In this document: one piece after another, positions 19,447-27,840 of the stretch
Position numbering within the stretch: position 1 is the stretch's first letter
Layout: each line of letters begins with the position of its first letter
From: Phycisphaerales bacterium
Lineage (GTDB): Bacteria; Planctomycetota; Phycisphaerae; Phycisphaerales; UBA1924
DNA: 64,000 nucleotides
Assembly: GCA_905339235.1 (NCBI GenBank)
Contig: CAJPFG010000023.1
Location: forward strand, 1 to 64,000
Direction of reading: 5' to 3'
The notes under the pieces: generated by a model
Told to the model about the DNA's origin: nothing
Databases searched by the model: none
What the model saw: only the letters and a program-made list of their open reading frames with translations
Program-made: the position numbers and the translations under genes

Positions 19447-20235
19447 ATGAGCACAATTGACGCAAAGCAAACCTCCGTGCCCGAATCCCGCTCTCGCTGG
19501 CAGCGGTATGCGCACGCGCACCACTGGCGCAGCCAGGCCGAGGAGTTCGACGGGTGCAAACTGGGCTTCTGGCTCTTCCTCTCGACCGAAGTCCTGCTCT
19601 TCGGGGGCATTTTCTGCGGGTACACGCTTTTCCGCTCGATGTATCCCGCGGCCTGGGCCGAGGGGTCGTCGTCGCTGGACTGGAAGATCGGCGCGTTCAA
19701 CACGGCGGTGCTCCTGATCTCTTCGTACACCATGGCGGTGAGCATCTACTGCATCCAGACGGGCAAGCAGGCCCGCGCCCGGGCCAACCTTGCGGTGACG
19801 TTCCTGCTCGGCGCGTCCTTTGTGATTCTCAAACTTGCGCTGGAGTACATCCCCAAGTGGTCCGGGTACTTCTGCGTGCTGGACCCCGCGCTGCACCACC
19901 ACGCGTCGATGATCGTGGAGGGCAAGACCGCGTTTTTCGGTCTTTTCCAGTTCGTCGAGGGCTATGGCGGCAAGCGGCCGGGCATGCTCTTTGACTACCC
20001 CTTCGCCGTCGATCCGCGGATGCCCGTGTGGTGGGCGATCTACTACTGCGGCACGGCGATCCACGCGGCGCACGTGCTCATCGGCATGGCCCTGATCGCG
20101 CGCGTGTGGTGGCTGGCGGGCAAGGGCACGTACGGTCCGACGTACTACGCCGGGGTGGAGATCACCGGCCTGTACTGGCACCTGGTGGACCTGATCTGGA
20201 TCTTCCTGTTCCCGCTGCTATACCTCATCCACTGA
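19447..20235 (+). CDS. coxC: Cytochrome c oxidase subunit III
   Basis: A 262-residue membrane protein with the seven-helix layout of subunit III. Diagnostic segments include KLGFWLFLSTEVLLFGG, the conserved FGLFQFVEGYG region and the C-terminal GLYWHLVDLIWIFLFPLLYL. Subunit III stabilises subunit I and its proton uptake. Thirty bp of spacer separate it from coxD. Confidence 0.94.
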   Translation: MSTIDAKQTSVPESRSRWQRYAHAHHWRSQAEEFDGCKLGFWLFLSTEVLLFGGIFCGYTLFRSMYPAAWAEGSSSLDWKIGAFNTAVLLISSYTMAVSIYCIQTGKQARARANLAVTFLLGASFVILKLALEYIPKWSGYFCVLDPALHHHASMIVEGKTAFFGLFQFVEGYGGKRPGMLFDYPFAVDPRMPVWWAIYYCGTAIHAAHVLIGMALIARVWWLAGKGTYGPTYYAGVEITGLYWHLVDLIWIFLFPLLYLIH

Positions 20236-20264
20236 CCGATCCTGCGAGGCTTCGAGATACACCC

Positions 20265-21011
20265 ATGTCCCACCCACCGTCTCACAACCAGCCGGAAGCC
20301 TTCGACGAACTCGACCCGCACCACTCGGGCGTGCACGCGGACCACGTGATTGTCGGCCCGATGCAACTCCGCGCGGTGCTCGCGATTCTCCTTGTCTTCA
20401 CGGCGCTCACCGTCGGGTTCGCGCAGGCCGAGCAGTGGGCCAGCGGCTACTTCAACATCGTCATGCCCCACTGGGTCAACATCGCCGGCGCCATGACCAT
20501 CGCGGTGATCAAGGCCCTGCTGGTCATGGCGATCTTCATGCAACTGAAGTACGACAACCCCGTCAACACGCTCATCATGGGCGTGACGTTCGCGGCCCTG
20601 GCGGTGTTCATCGCGTTTACGGGCATGGACCTGCTCAACCGCTCGGAGGTCTACTCGTGGAAGGCCCCCCAGATCGTGGCCGGAGGGACCGGCAACGAGG
20701 TTTGGAACGCGCAGGGCAAGCCGATCACTGTCGCCGCCCGCGACCGCTACCTCGCGAAGATCAAGGACCGGATCAAGGAACACAACCCCTCGATCGAGGG
20801 CGAGGCCCTGGAGAAGCAGGCCCTGGCCCAGTACGAGATCGACATGGCCGCGACCGTGTCTCATGGGCACGCGACCCACGGCGATCAGCACGGCAGTTCG
20901 GCCAACCGCTCCCGCGGGGCGCATGGGTTGTCGGGCGCCCTGGACACCGCCGCGCGCGAACATGCTGAGAGCGACGGCCACGAGCCCGCCAAGCCCGCCG
21001 GGGGGCATTGA
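20265..21011 (+). CDS. coxD: Cytochrome c oxidase subunit IV-like protein, extended
   Basis: A 248-residue protein. Residues ~25-125 hold three membrane helices with the prokaryotic subunit IV pattern (LLVFTALTVGFAQAE, VIKALLVMAIFMQLKYDN, TLIMGVTFAALAVFIAF). The remaining ~120 residues are a hydrophilic extension with a charged helix (DRYLAKIKDRIKEHNPS) and a His-rich C-terminus. Usual subunit IV proteins are around 100 residues, so more than half of this one is extra. ATG at 20265; the frame is open upstream but overlaps coxC. Confidence 0.85.
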   Translation: MSHPPSHNQPEAFDELDPHHSGVHADHVIVGPMQLRAVLAILLVFTALTVGFAQAEQWASGYFNIVMPHWVNIAGAMTIAVIKALLVMAIFMQLKYDNPVNTLIMGVTFAALAVFIAFTGMDLLNRSEVYSWKAPQIVAGGTGNEVWNAQGKPITVAARDRYLAKIKDRIKEHNPSIEGEALEKQALAQYEIDMAATVSHGHATHGDQHGSSANRSRGAHGLSGALDTAAREHAESDGHEPAKPAGGH

Positions 21012-21054
21012 CCGTCGGCCGGGCCGGGAATGGCGCGGCGTGGAGATAGCGGTG

Positions 21055-21843
21055 ATGGAACGATCCCGTCGGAATGCCATCATCGTCGCGGTGGTCAGCG
21101 GCATCGCGACCGGCTGCTTTGCCTGGGGTATCGCCGTCCGCATCGGCGAGTTCCACAAGGAGAATCCGCGCGATATCTACGCGTTCAAGCGCGTCGAGGA
21201 ACCGGCCTTCACCTTCGCCGGCGCCCGAGTCACCCTTACCGACGACCGGTCGATGCCCGACCAGCCCGTGCTCATCGTGCGCTACGGCGAAGCAGAAGAG
21301 CGCCTGCGCGTTACCGTGCCCGGCGACTATCGCCTCCCCAAACTCCTTCCCCACGAGGATTGGATGCGGATACTGGTTTTTGCGCCCGCCAGCCGGCGCG
21401 CACCGGAGGATTTTGTCAATCAGATGGACGCGCCCGACTCGCCCTACCGACTCGTGCTCATCACCCGGACCCCGCGGGCGGGGGTGGACCCCAAGACGTG
21501 GGGCGCGGCGTGGCAGCGCGACTGGACCTTTGACTTCTACGAGTTCCAGCGGCAGGGGGGCTTCTCGCACGAACGCCTGCGGTACCCGACCACCAGCGGC
21601 ATCAAGCGTCCGAAGGAAGGCGAACTGCACGAGAATACATGGCAGTATCAGGCCGCGCTGCAGATGATGCCCAAGGCGGGCGCCGTGGGCCCGACTCGCA
21701 ACTTTTTCGGGGATGCGCTGACGGCGGCGGGGTGGTTGCTACCCGCGGCGGCGTTCTCCGGCGTCGGGTGCACGTTTGCGACGGCGTTCGCGTGTGCGCC
21801 GCGGAAGCGTGTCGGCGCCGTCGGGGCGTCATCGAAAAACTGA
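21055..21843 (+). CDS. Membrane protein at the end of the oxidase operon, unknown function
   Basis: A 262-residue protein with an N-terminal signal-anchor helix (NAIIVAVVSGIATGCFAWGI), a periplasmic beta-rich domain of ~190 residues and a C-terminal hydrophobic segment (AGWLLPAAAFSGVGCTF). The ATG at 21055 has GGAG 9 nt upstream. I recognise no family. Position suggests an oxidase accessory or assembly factor. The last 15 bp overlap the convergent mlaE gene, so no terminator fits between them. Confidence 0.75.
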   Translation: MERSRRNAIIVAVVSGIATGCFAWGIAVRIGEFHKENPRDIYAFKRVEEPAFTFAGARVTLTDDRSMPDQPVLIVRYGEAEERLRVTVPGDYRLPKLLPHEDWMRILVFAPASRRAPEDFVNQMDAPDSPYRLVLITRTPRAGVDPKTWGAAWQRDWTFDFYEFQRQGGFSHERLRYPTTSGIKRPKEGELHENTWQYQAALQMMPKAGAVGPTRNFFGDALTAAGWLLPAAAFSGVGCTFATAFACAPRKRVGAVGASSKN

Positions 21844-22704
21844 ATCCACACCGCCGTGGATCATGAAGTCGATGTCGTTGAGCACCTTGGCGAGCACCAG
21901 GCTCATGATGATGATGGTGATGAACGACGTGACGAACGAATCGGTGGTCGCCTCGCCCACGCCCTCGGCGCCGGGCTTGCACGCGAAGCCCTTCCAGCAC
22001 GAAACCAGGCCGATCCCCGCGCCGAAGAACACGCTCTTCACCAGCCCGCTGAAGACGTCGTACCACGAGATGAAGGCCTCGGAGTACCGCCAGTACAACT
22101 GCTGATCCGCGTCGTAGAAGCGCGTGGTGATCAGGAATCCCCCGATCACTCCGCACAGGTTTGATACCACCGTGAGCGCGGGGATCACCAGGACGCACGC
22201 CAGCAGCCGCGGCACGACCAGCACCCGCACGGGGTCGCTGCCCATGGCCCGCATGGCGTCGAGTTGCTCGGTCACGCGCATGGTGCCCAGTTCGGCGGTG
22301 AGCGAGCAACCGACGCGCCCCGCGAGCATGACCGCGGCGAGCACCGGGCCGATCTGCTTGACCACCGACAGGTTGATGACTCCGCCCAGCCGCGCTTCCT
22401 GACCGATCGACTGAAACTGGCGGTAGCCTTCGAATGCGAGGATCATTCCGATGAAGCCGCCCGTGATGGCGAGCACGGGGATTGACGTGGTACCGATCAG
22501 ATACAACTGGCGCAGGAGCCGGTCGCGCCGCAGCCAGGCCTTGGTATCCAGAATCCCCAGCCCGGCCGCACCGCAGAAGCGCACGAAGCGGCCGAACCCC
22601 ATCAGGCGCTCGATCAGGTCGTGCCCCAGCACCGCCAGAAACGTGACCGGAGTCAGCATGGTGGTCAGCCACCTGGGCGCGGAGTTGTCGGTCGGCTCGG
22701 GCAT
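21829..22704 (-). CDS. mlaE: MlaE-family ABC transporter permease
   Basis: A 291-residue permease of the Mla/YrbE lipid-transport family, which moves phospholipids between outer and inner membrane. The family signature is clear: FIGMILAFEGYRQFQSIGQ, the glycine-rich RVGCSLTAELGTMRVTEQLDAMRAMGSDP coupling region (around residues 125-155) and VLNDIDFMIHGG at the end. The ATPase (MlaF) and substrate-binding protein (MlaD) genes are not adjacent in this window; they may be elsewhere. The start is the ATG at 22704; no Shine-Dalgarno sequence is seen, but TACCCT lies about 10 nt upstream. Confidence 0.9.
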   Translation of the reverse strand: MPEPTDNSAPRWLTTMLTPVTFLAVLGHDLIERLMGFGRFVRFCGAAGLGILDTKAWLRRDRLLRQLYLIGTTSIPVLAITGGFIGMILAFEGYRQFQSIGQEARLGGVINLSVVKQIGPVLAAVMLAGRVGCSLTAELGTMRVTEQLDAMRAMGSDPVRVLVVPRLLACVLVIPALTVVSNLCGVIGGFLITTRFYDADQQLYWRYSEAFISWYDVFSGLVKSVFFGAGIGLVSCWKGFACKPGAEGVGEATTDSFVTSFITIIIMSLVLAKVLNDIDFMIHGGVDSVFR

Positions 22705-22734
22705 GCGGTAGGCGAGGGTAGCACCCCGCCCAAA

Positions 22735-22770
22735 CGAAAAGCCCCGGCCGAAACGCGGCCGGGGGCTGGA
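22735..22770 (-). terminator. Rho-independent terminator of the OmpA-like gene
   Basis: A GC-rich stem of about 11 bp (AGCCCCCGGCC paired across a short loop with GGCCGGGGCT on the minus strand) is followed by TTTTCGTTT. It begins 21 bp after the stop codon of the OmpA-like lipoprotein. Confidence 0.85.
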
Positions 22771-22790
22771 CTCTTGCTCGATGAACGGTC

Positions 22791-23654
22791 TTACTTGCTC
22801 ATGTCCACTTCGGGCTCGGGCGTCGGGGTCACCGTCGTCGTGGGCTCGGTAGTGGTCGTGGCGGCGGCGTTCGAGGAACGCACCAGGAAGATTTCCACGC
22901 GCCGGTTCTGCGGGGTGTTGCCGCTGGTGGTGTTGGGAACGGACGGGCGGTACTCGCCCCAGCCCGCGGCCATCATGCGCTCGTTGGTGACGCCCAGCGT
23001 GGCCAACTCGCCGATGACGCTCACGGCCCGGTGAGCGGAGAGCCGCCGATTGGTCTTGTGCTCGCGGGCGGTGGCCGGGTTGGCGATCCGCTGGCTATCG
23101 GTGTGCCCCTCGACCACCACGTCGTAGTTGGCGGCGGAAGAACTCGTCAGCACCTGGGCCAGGGCGCCCAGTGCGGCCTTGGCGTTCTCCTTGACCAGGT
23201 CCGAGCCTGAGTCGAAGGTCAGGTCGCTGGCGAACCGAAGCATGCCGCGGGAGGAGTCGTACTTGATGAGATCAGGAAACTGCGCGGCCAAGGCCTCGAG
23301 GGCACGGTCGGTCTGGGCATCGACCGGGCCGAACTTCATGGAGGCGAGCCGGTCGCCGAGGTCCTTGTAATCGGCCAAGGCCTGATCGAGTTGCTTGCGG
23401 AGGTCGGCGTTCTGCTTCTCGAGTTCGGACATAGCACCGGCGTGATTGCCGTAGTTGCGGCGAAGCAGGTCGGCCTGAGCCCGGGCCTCGTCGCGCTCGC
23501 GCGTCAGGTCGGCGTTCCGGGCTGTCAGGCTCCGGTTCGTTTCGTACAGCCGGTCGTACTGCCCCTGGCCGATGCATCCGGTCAGGAACACGGCGGGGAG
23601 GAGAACCGCCGCCGCCAAGGTGAGGCGCGCGGCACGGGAGATCGAAGCAAACAT
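22791..23654 (-). CDS. OmpA/Pal-like outer-membrane lipoprotein
   Basis: A 287-residue lipoprotein. The ATG at 23654 has AGGAG 9 nt upstream and opens a signal peptide with lipobox LTGC (Cys27). A coiled coil of ~80 residues (NRSLTARNADLTRERDEARA onward) links it to a C-terminal OmpA-type peptidoglycan-binding domain with VVVEGHTDSQRI, AAGWGEYRPS and NRRVEIF, the Asp and Arg of which contact diaminopimelate in the family. The tail is Thr/Pro-rich. It probably ties the outer membrane to the cell wall. A strong terminator follows the gene. Confidence 0.92.
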   Translation of the reverse strand: MFASISRAARLTLAAAVLLPAVFLTGCIGQGQYDRLYETNRSLTARNADLTRERDEARAQADLLRRNYGNHAGAMSELEKQNADLRKQLDQALADYKDLGDRLASMKFGPVDAQTDRALEALAAQFPDLIKYDSSRGMLRFASDLTFDSGSDLVKENAKAALGALAQVLTSSSAANYDVVVEGHTDSQRIANPATAREHKTNRRLSAHRAVSVIGELATLGVTNERMMAAGWGEYRPSVPNTTSGNTPQNRRVEIFLVRSSNAAATTTTEPTTTVTPTPEPEVDMSK

Positions 23655-23799
23655 CGTCGTACACTCCTTTGCTTTGGACGCCCCTACGCGTGGCGTTTTG
23701 TTCGTCGCGGTGCGCCCGGCGCTCCATCCCGGGGTCGCGCGATGGTAGCGGTTGGGCCTCGGGCGCAGACGACAACATCGACCCGCCGCGGCTTCCGCC

Positions 23800-25176
23800 A
23801 TGAATCGCAGGTCCGTCTTCCGCATGCCAGAAATCAGCGTTTCCGAACCCCGTTTTCTCAGGATCGACGCCGCCACGGTATGCGACGCGTTTCGCACGTT
23901 TGCGCCCGGCAGCCTGCTGCTCGAACTGCGGGATTCCGGCCCACCGATCTCGGGGGCGATCCGCGCCCACGCCACGGTAATCGCGGCCGGGTCTGTTGCC
24001 CGGATTGACGCCCGTCCGCAATCCAACGCGGCCCGCCGATTGAGCCTGCCCCGCGCGGTGCTTATTCCCGGCCTCGTGAACGCCCACACCCACCTTGACC
24101 TCTCGCACATTGGGCCTCGTCCCTTCGACGCCGGTGCCGGGTTTTTGGGGTTTGTCACCACCGTCCGAAGCAATCGCCGCATCGAGCCCGTCGAAATCGC
24201 CCAGAGCGTGCGATGCGGCGTCGAAATGTCCCTGAAGTCGGGGGTGGTCTGTGTCGGGGATATTGCGGGGGCGGTGATGGCCCGCGCCAACGCCGCGGCG
24301 TTCGACGCGCTGGCCGCGTCCGAAACCTGGGGAGTGTCGTTTGTCGAGTACTTTGCGATCGGGAAAACCGAAGGCGCCGCGTGGGCGCGGGCCGAGTCGG
24401 TGATTCGAGAGGCGGCGTCGCGTGGAACCGCCCGCGTACGGGCGGGCCTTCAACCGCACGCAACCAACACGGTATCCCCGAACGCTTACCGCCTGAGTTT
24501 GGCGCTCGCCGGCGAGTTGGGCCTGCCGATCTCGACGCACCTCGCCGAGACGCCGGAGGAACGCGAGTTCATCGCCCGGGCGACCGGACCGCAGCGGGTT
24601 CTACTCGAGGCGGTGGGGGTGTGGGATGAATCCCTGCTCGCTGATTTTGGGGTTGGTCGGTCCCCGGTCCGACACTTTGCGGACGCGATCCGGAATCCAA
24701 GGTCGGCCACGCTCGTCGCGGCCCACGTGAACGACCTGGGGGAGGACCTCGGCGCGTTCGCGGGGTTGGGAGCGAGCGTGGCGTACTGCCCGACCGCCAG
24801 CGAGTATTTCGGGGCGGAGGGGCATTTCGGTCCGCATCGGTATCGTGATCTGATCGCGGCCGGGGTGAATGTGGCCCTGGGAACCGATTCGATCATCAAC
24901 CTGCCCGCATCACGCCCCGGATTGTCCGTATGGGAGGAGATGCGGCGATTGCGGGCCCGGGACCGGGTCGCGCCGGATGTGCTCCTGAGAATGGCAACAG
25001 CCAACGGGGCACGGGCGTTGGGCTTGGAAGAGTCGCTCTTCCGGTTTGAGCCGGGCAACCGGCTGGCGGGCGTGGCTGCGGTACGGTTGCCGCCGGGAGC
25101 CGGGGACGCTGAGGACAACCTGGCGTTGGCGCTCGACAAGGGCGCGAATCCGGAACTCGTTCTGCTGGGGAAATGA
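23800..25176 (+). CDS. Amidohydrolase, TRZ/ATZ-like or guanine-deaminase-like family
   Basis: A 458-residue metal-dependent hydrolase. Metal-site motifs of the amidohydrolase superfamily are in order: PGLVNAHTHLDLS, STHLAET, LVAAHVND and LGTDS. The domain layout (small beta domain, TIM barrel) resembles SsnA/MtaD-type deaminases, but the substrate cannot be deduced. The start is uncertain: ATG at 23800 or 23824, neither with a good Shine-Dalgarno sequence. It is divergent from the OmpA-like gene. Confidence 0.85.
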   Translation: MNRRSVFRMPEISVSEPRFLRIDAATVCDAFRTFAPGSLLLELRDSGPPISGAIRAHATVIAAGSVARIDARPQSNAARRLSLPRAVLIPGLVNAHTHLDLSHIGPRPFDAGAGFLGFVTTVRSNRRIEPVEIAQSVRCGVEMSLKSGVVCVGDIAGAVMARANAAAFDALAASETWGVSFVEYFAIGKTEGAAWARAESVIREAASRGTARVRAGLQPHATNTVSPNAYRLSLALAGELGLPISTHLAETPEEREFIARATGPQRVLLEAVGVWDESLLADFGVGRSPVRHFADAIRNPRSATLVAAHVNDLGEDLGAFAGLGASVAYCPTASEYFGAEGHFGPHRYRDLIAAGVNVALGTDSIINLPASRPGLSVWEEMRRLRARDRVAPDVLLRMATANGARALGLEESLFRFEPGNRLAGVAAVRLPPGAGDAEDNLALALDKGANPELVLLGK

Positions 25177-25231
25177 GCCTGCGCGACTAGAATCAAGACC
25201 TTGGGCCGGGGCGACCGCCGCGGCCCACCGA

Positions 25232-25250
25232 CACGGGCCGGAGGCCCGTG
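25232..25250. repeat. Perfect hairpin CACGGGCC-GGA-GGCCCGTG
   Basis: An 8-bp perfect stem with a GGA loop, embedded in ACACGGGCCGGAGGCCCGTG. There is no T-run, so it is not a standard terminator. It sits 14 bp before the resB start codon, in the leader where a ribosome would bind. Similar GGCC-centred palindromes are a repeated element in planctomycete genomes, as far as I recall. Confidence 0.6.
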
Positions 25251-25263
25251 CCACGAGACCGAC

Positions 25264-27840
25264 ATGAGCGCCAAGTGGCGGCAGAACAGAGCGTGGGAAG
25301 ATGCCAACCTCACTGGCCCGTGGCGGGCGCTGAAGTGGACGCTGCGCGTGTTCAGCAGCATCACGCTGGCCGTGGTCCTGCTGCTGCTCGTGGCCCTCTA
25401 CGGCGTGTCAGCGAGCGTCCCGATCGGCCTGCTGGCGCTGGCTCCGACTTACCTCTTCTACGCCGCGGCGTTGGCATTGACCGTTGCCCTGCTGGTTGCG
25501 GCACCCGTCTGGGGCGGTCTGCGAATCCTTGCCAGGGCGTCGCGAACGGTTCGGTTTCTTGCCTCGTTTGCGCTCGGCCTTGCGGCGCTGGCGGTTGCCT
25601 TGTGGATGTGGACCGGGGTCTTCTGGCCGGCGCTGCGGTTTGAGCCTTCCACCGGCTCGGGACTGCGGTTCTTCGGCGAGTTCGTTGCGGCTAATCAGGC
25701 CGTGACCCTCCGCCGGCTGCCCGGCATGGAGATGTCGGAACTGGAGTACTACTCGTGGTGGCCGCTGAAGTTGGTTCTGATGCTGTTTGTGATGAACATG
25801 GTCATCGCCACCGTCCGCCGGATCGAGTTCAACTTCCGGAACATCGGCGTCCTGACGGTGCACACGGGCATCATCACCATCGCGCTGGGCAGCGTCTACT
25901 ACAGCGGGCTTAAGCAGGAGGGCGACACGCTCCTGCTCGCCGGCGAACTCGGGCCTTCCGGACGGCCGGGGGTCGGGCCGCCTCAGGATCGGTTCTTTGA
26001 CAACACGCGGGTGGCGCTCTTCGTGGATCAGGGCCGCGGCGTGGAGCAACGCGTGCTTTCCGGCGTTCCCCGGTACAACGACTACAACCTCGGCGCGGTC
26101 GCGGGCGAGTCGGCGTGGGAGACTGCGGGGCTGAAGCGCCCGTGGGCCGGTGCGCAGCGGGACTTGCGCGTGCCGGTGCCCCGGTCCAGATACGGCCTGT
26201 GCGACCCGGATATTTCGCTGGAGATCGTCGGGTACGCGTCGTACGCCGAACCTGTCGAAGACTACGTCAAGGTCGAAGCAGGAACATCCGGCGCTCCGCT
26301 CCGCGTGGTCTACCTGCATAGCGCCGTGCCGGATGCCAACACCGGGCAAGTCCCCCAGGGTCCGGTCTTCGCGTTTTTTCTGAGCCCGGCCGCGCCGGCA
26401 GATCGGGTCTCCGAGAACGACGCGTTCGGCGTGGAGTACACGCTTGGCCCGAGCGGGGGGATGAGCCAGGCCCGTTGGCGCGACCTCTCGGAGCCGCTTC
26501 CGGACGGGGCCGAGCACGGACTGGTCGTCGAAATCCCGGCGAGTTCGTTCCGCGGGGCATACGAGGCCAAGGTGGGAGAGACAATCACCATCGGCGACAC
26601 GGGATACCGTGTCGAAGTCCGTGAACTGCGGCCAACTCCGCCATTTCCGATTATCACCGAGGGCTACCGCGGCGCCACCAGCAGTGTGGCCGTCGTGCGC
26701 GTCACGGCCCCGGATGGAGCCGCGTTCGACCGCTACGTCTACCACCGTTTCCCGGAAATCAACCAGGATGTGCTTGGCGCCACCGACGAAGGCCGGCCCA
26801 TCCGGCGTGACGCCGATCCGGCCATCCGCGTCTCGCTCGTCGAGGCCGACCGCCTTCAGGTGTACATCGACGAACCGCAACCAGGCCAGACTCGCGCCAT
26901 CGTGCGCGGCGCCCAAAGTGTCCGCGTCTTCGAGACCGACCAGATCGGGAGCGAAGGGTGGATCCGCGGAGTCGCCGGGGACCTGGTCAGCCTTCGCGTC
27001 GGCGAGCGCTGGGATCGGGCGATCAAGATTGAGCGCCCGGCGCCCGTATCGGAGGAGCGGCAAGACCGCCGGTTGGCCGGCACGCACGACGCGGCGATGC
27101 TGGGTGTGGAACTGCGAGCCCCCGGCGCGGGATCCGGATTTCGGCGCGTGGTGTGGCTCCCGTTCAACAAGTACGTCGGCATCATGAGCGGGGCCGAACG
27201 GAAGATCGATCTGCCGGATGGGCGCGCGATATCGCTGACCTTCGGCCGGATGCAGCACCGATTCCCCGACTTCGCGATCCAACTCTCGGACTTCCAGATG
27301 ATCGCCTACGACCACCGCGGCGCGCCCCGGGACTACCAGTCTGTCGTGCGGGTGACGCCGATGGACGCGGCCACCTTCAGGCAGTTCGAGCACGTGACCA
27401 AACTGAACAACCCGCTGCGCGCCCCATCGCACTGGGATGAGTCTCGCCCGTGGATCGCCAATGCCGCGGGCCGACTCGCCGGCGGGCTTTCTCCCCGCCA
27501 GTTCAAGTTGAGCCAGGCGGGCTGGGACGCGGCCGGCTGGCAGCGAACGCAGGCGCAGGCCGACGCGGGGATCATTCCGGGGCCCTACGCCTCCTTCACG
27601 ATCCTGGGGGTCGGGAATAATCCGGGCATCCACATCATTGCGTTCGGCGGGATTCTCATGGCCATCGGCATTCCGTGGGCGTTCTACCTCAAGCCGTACC
27701 TGGTCCGGCGCAAGAAGACGCGCATCCAGCAGCAACTCGCGGCGGGCACGTACCCCGTCCCCAGCCGCGCCCCCGCCGCATCGCCGGCAATCCAGCCGGT
27801 GTCCCAGATGACCACACCGCTCACGGAGGTCTCCGATTGA
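25264..27840 (+). CDS. resB: ResB-like cytochrome c biogenesis protein
   Basis: An 858-residue membrane protein of the System II heme-c ligation machinery, where ResB/Ccs1 works with CcsA to bring heme to apocytochromes outside the membrane. Four N-terminal helices (the last within VRRIEFNFRNIGVLTVHTGIITIALGS, which holds a conserved His) precede a ~600-residue periplasmic domain; one last helix near residue 790 is followed by a basic cytoplasmic tail. It is larger than typical ResB (400-550). The ATG at 25264 has no clear Shine-Dalgarno; the stop overlaps the ccsA TTG start. Confidence 0.85.
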   Translation: MSAKWRQNRAWEDANLTGPWRALKWTLRVFSSITLAVVLLLLVALYGVSASVPIGLLALAPTYLFYAAALALTVALLVAAPVWGGLRILARASRTVRFLASFALGLAALAVALWMWTGVFWPALRFEPSTGSGLRFFGEFVAANQAVTLRRLPGMEMSELEYYSWWPLKLVLMLFVMNMVIATVRRIEFNFRNIGVLTVHTGIITIALGSVYYSGLKQEGDTLLLAGELGPSGRPGVGPPQDRFFDNTRVALFVDQGRGVEQRVLSGVPRYNDYNLGAVAGESAWETAGLKRPWAGAQRDLRVPVPRSRYGLCDPDISLEIVGYASYAEPVEDYVKVEAGTSGAPLRVVYLHSAVPDANTGQVPQGPVFAFFLSPAAPADRVSENDAFGVEYTLGPSGGMSQARWRDLSEPLPDGAEHGLVVEIPASSFRGAYEAKVGETITIGDTGYRVEVRELRPTPPFPIITEGYRGATSSVAVVRVTAPDGAAFDRYVYHRFPEINQDVLGATDEGRPIRRDADPAIRVSLVEADRLQVYIDEPQPGQTRAIVRGAQSVRVFETDQIGSEGWIRGVAGDLVSLRVGERWDRAIKIERPAPVSEERQDRRLAGTHDAAMLGVELRAPGAGSGFRRVVWLPFNKYVGIMSGAERKIDLPDGRAISLTFGRMQHRFPDFAIQLSDFQMIAYDHRGAPRDYQSVVRVTPMDAATFRQFEHVTKLNNPLRAPSHWDESRPWIANAAGRLAGGLSPRQFKLSQAGWDAAGWQRTQAQADAGIIPGPYASFTILGVGNNPGIHIIAFGGILMAIGIPWAFYLKPYLVRRKKTRIQQQLAAGTYPVPSRAPAASPAIQPVSQMTTPLTEVSD

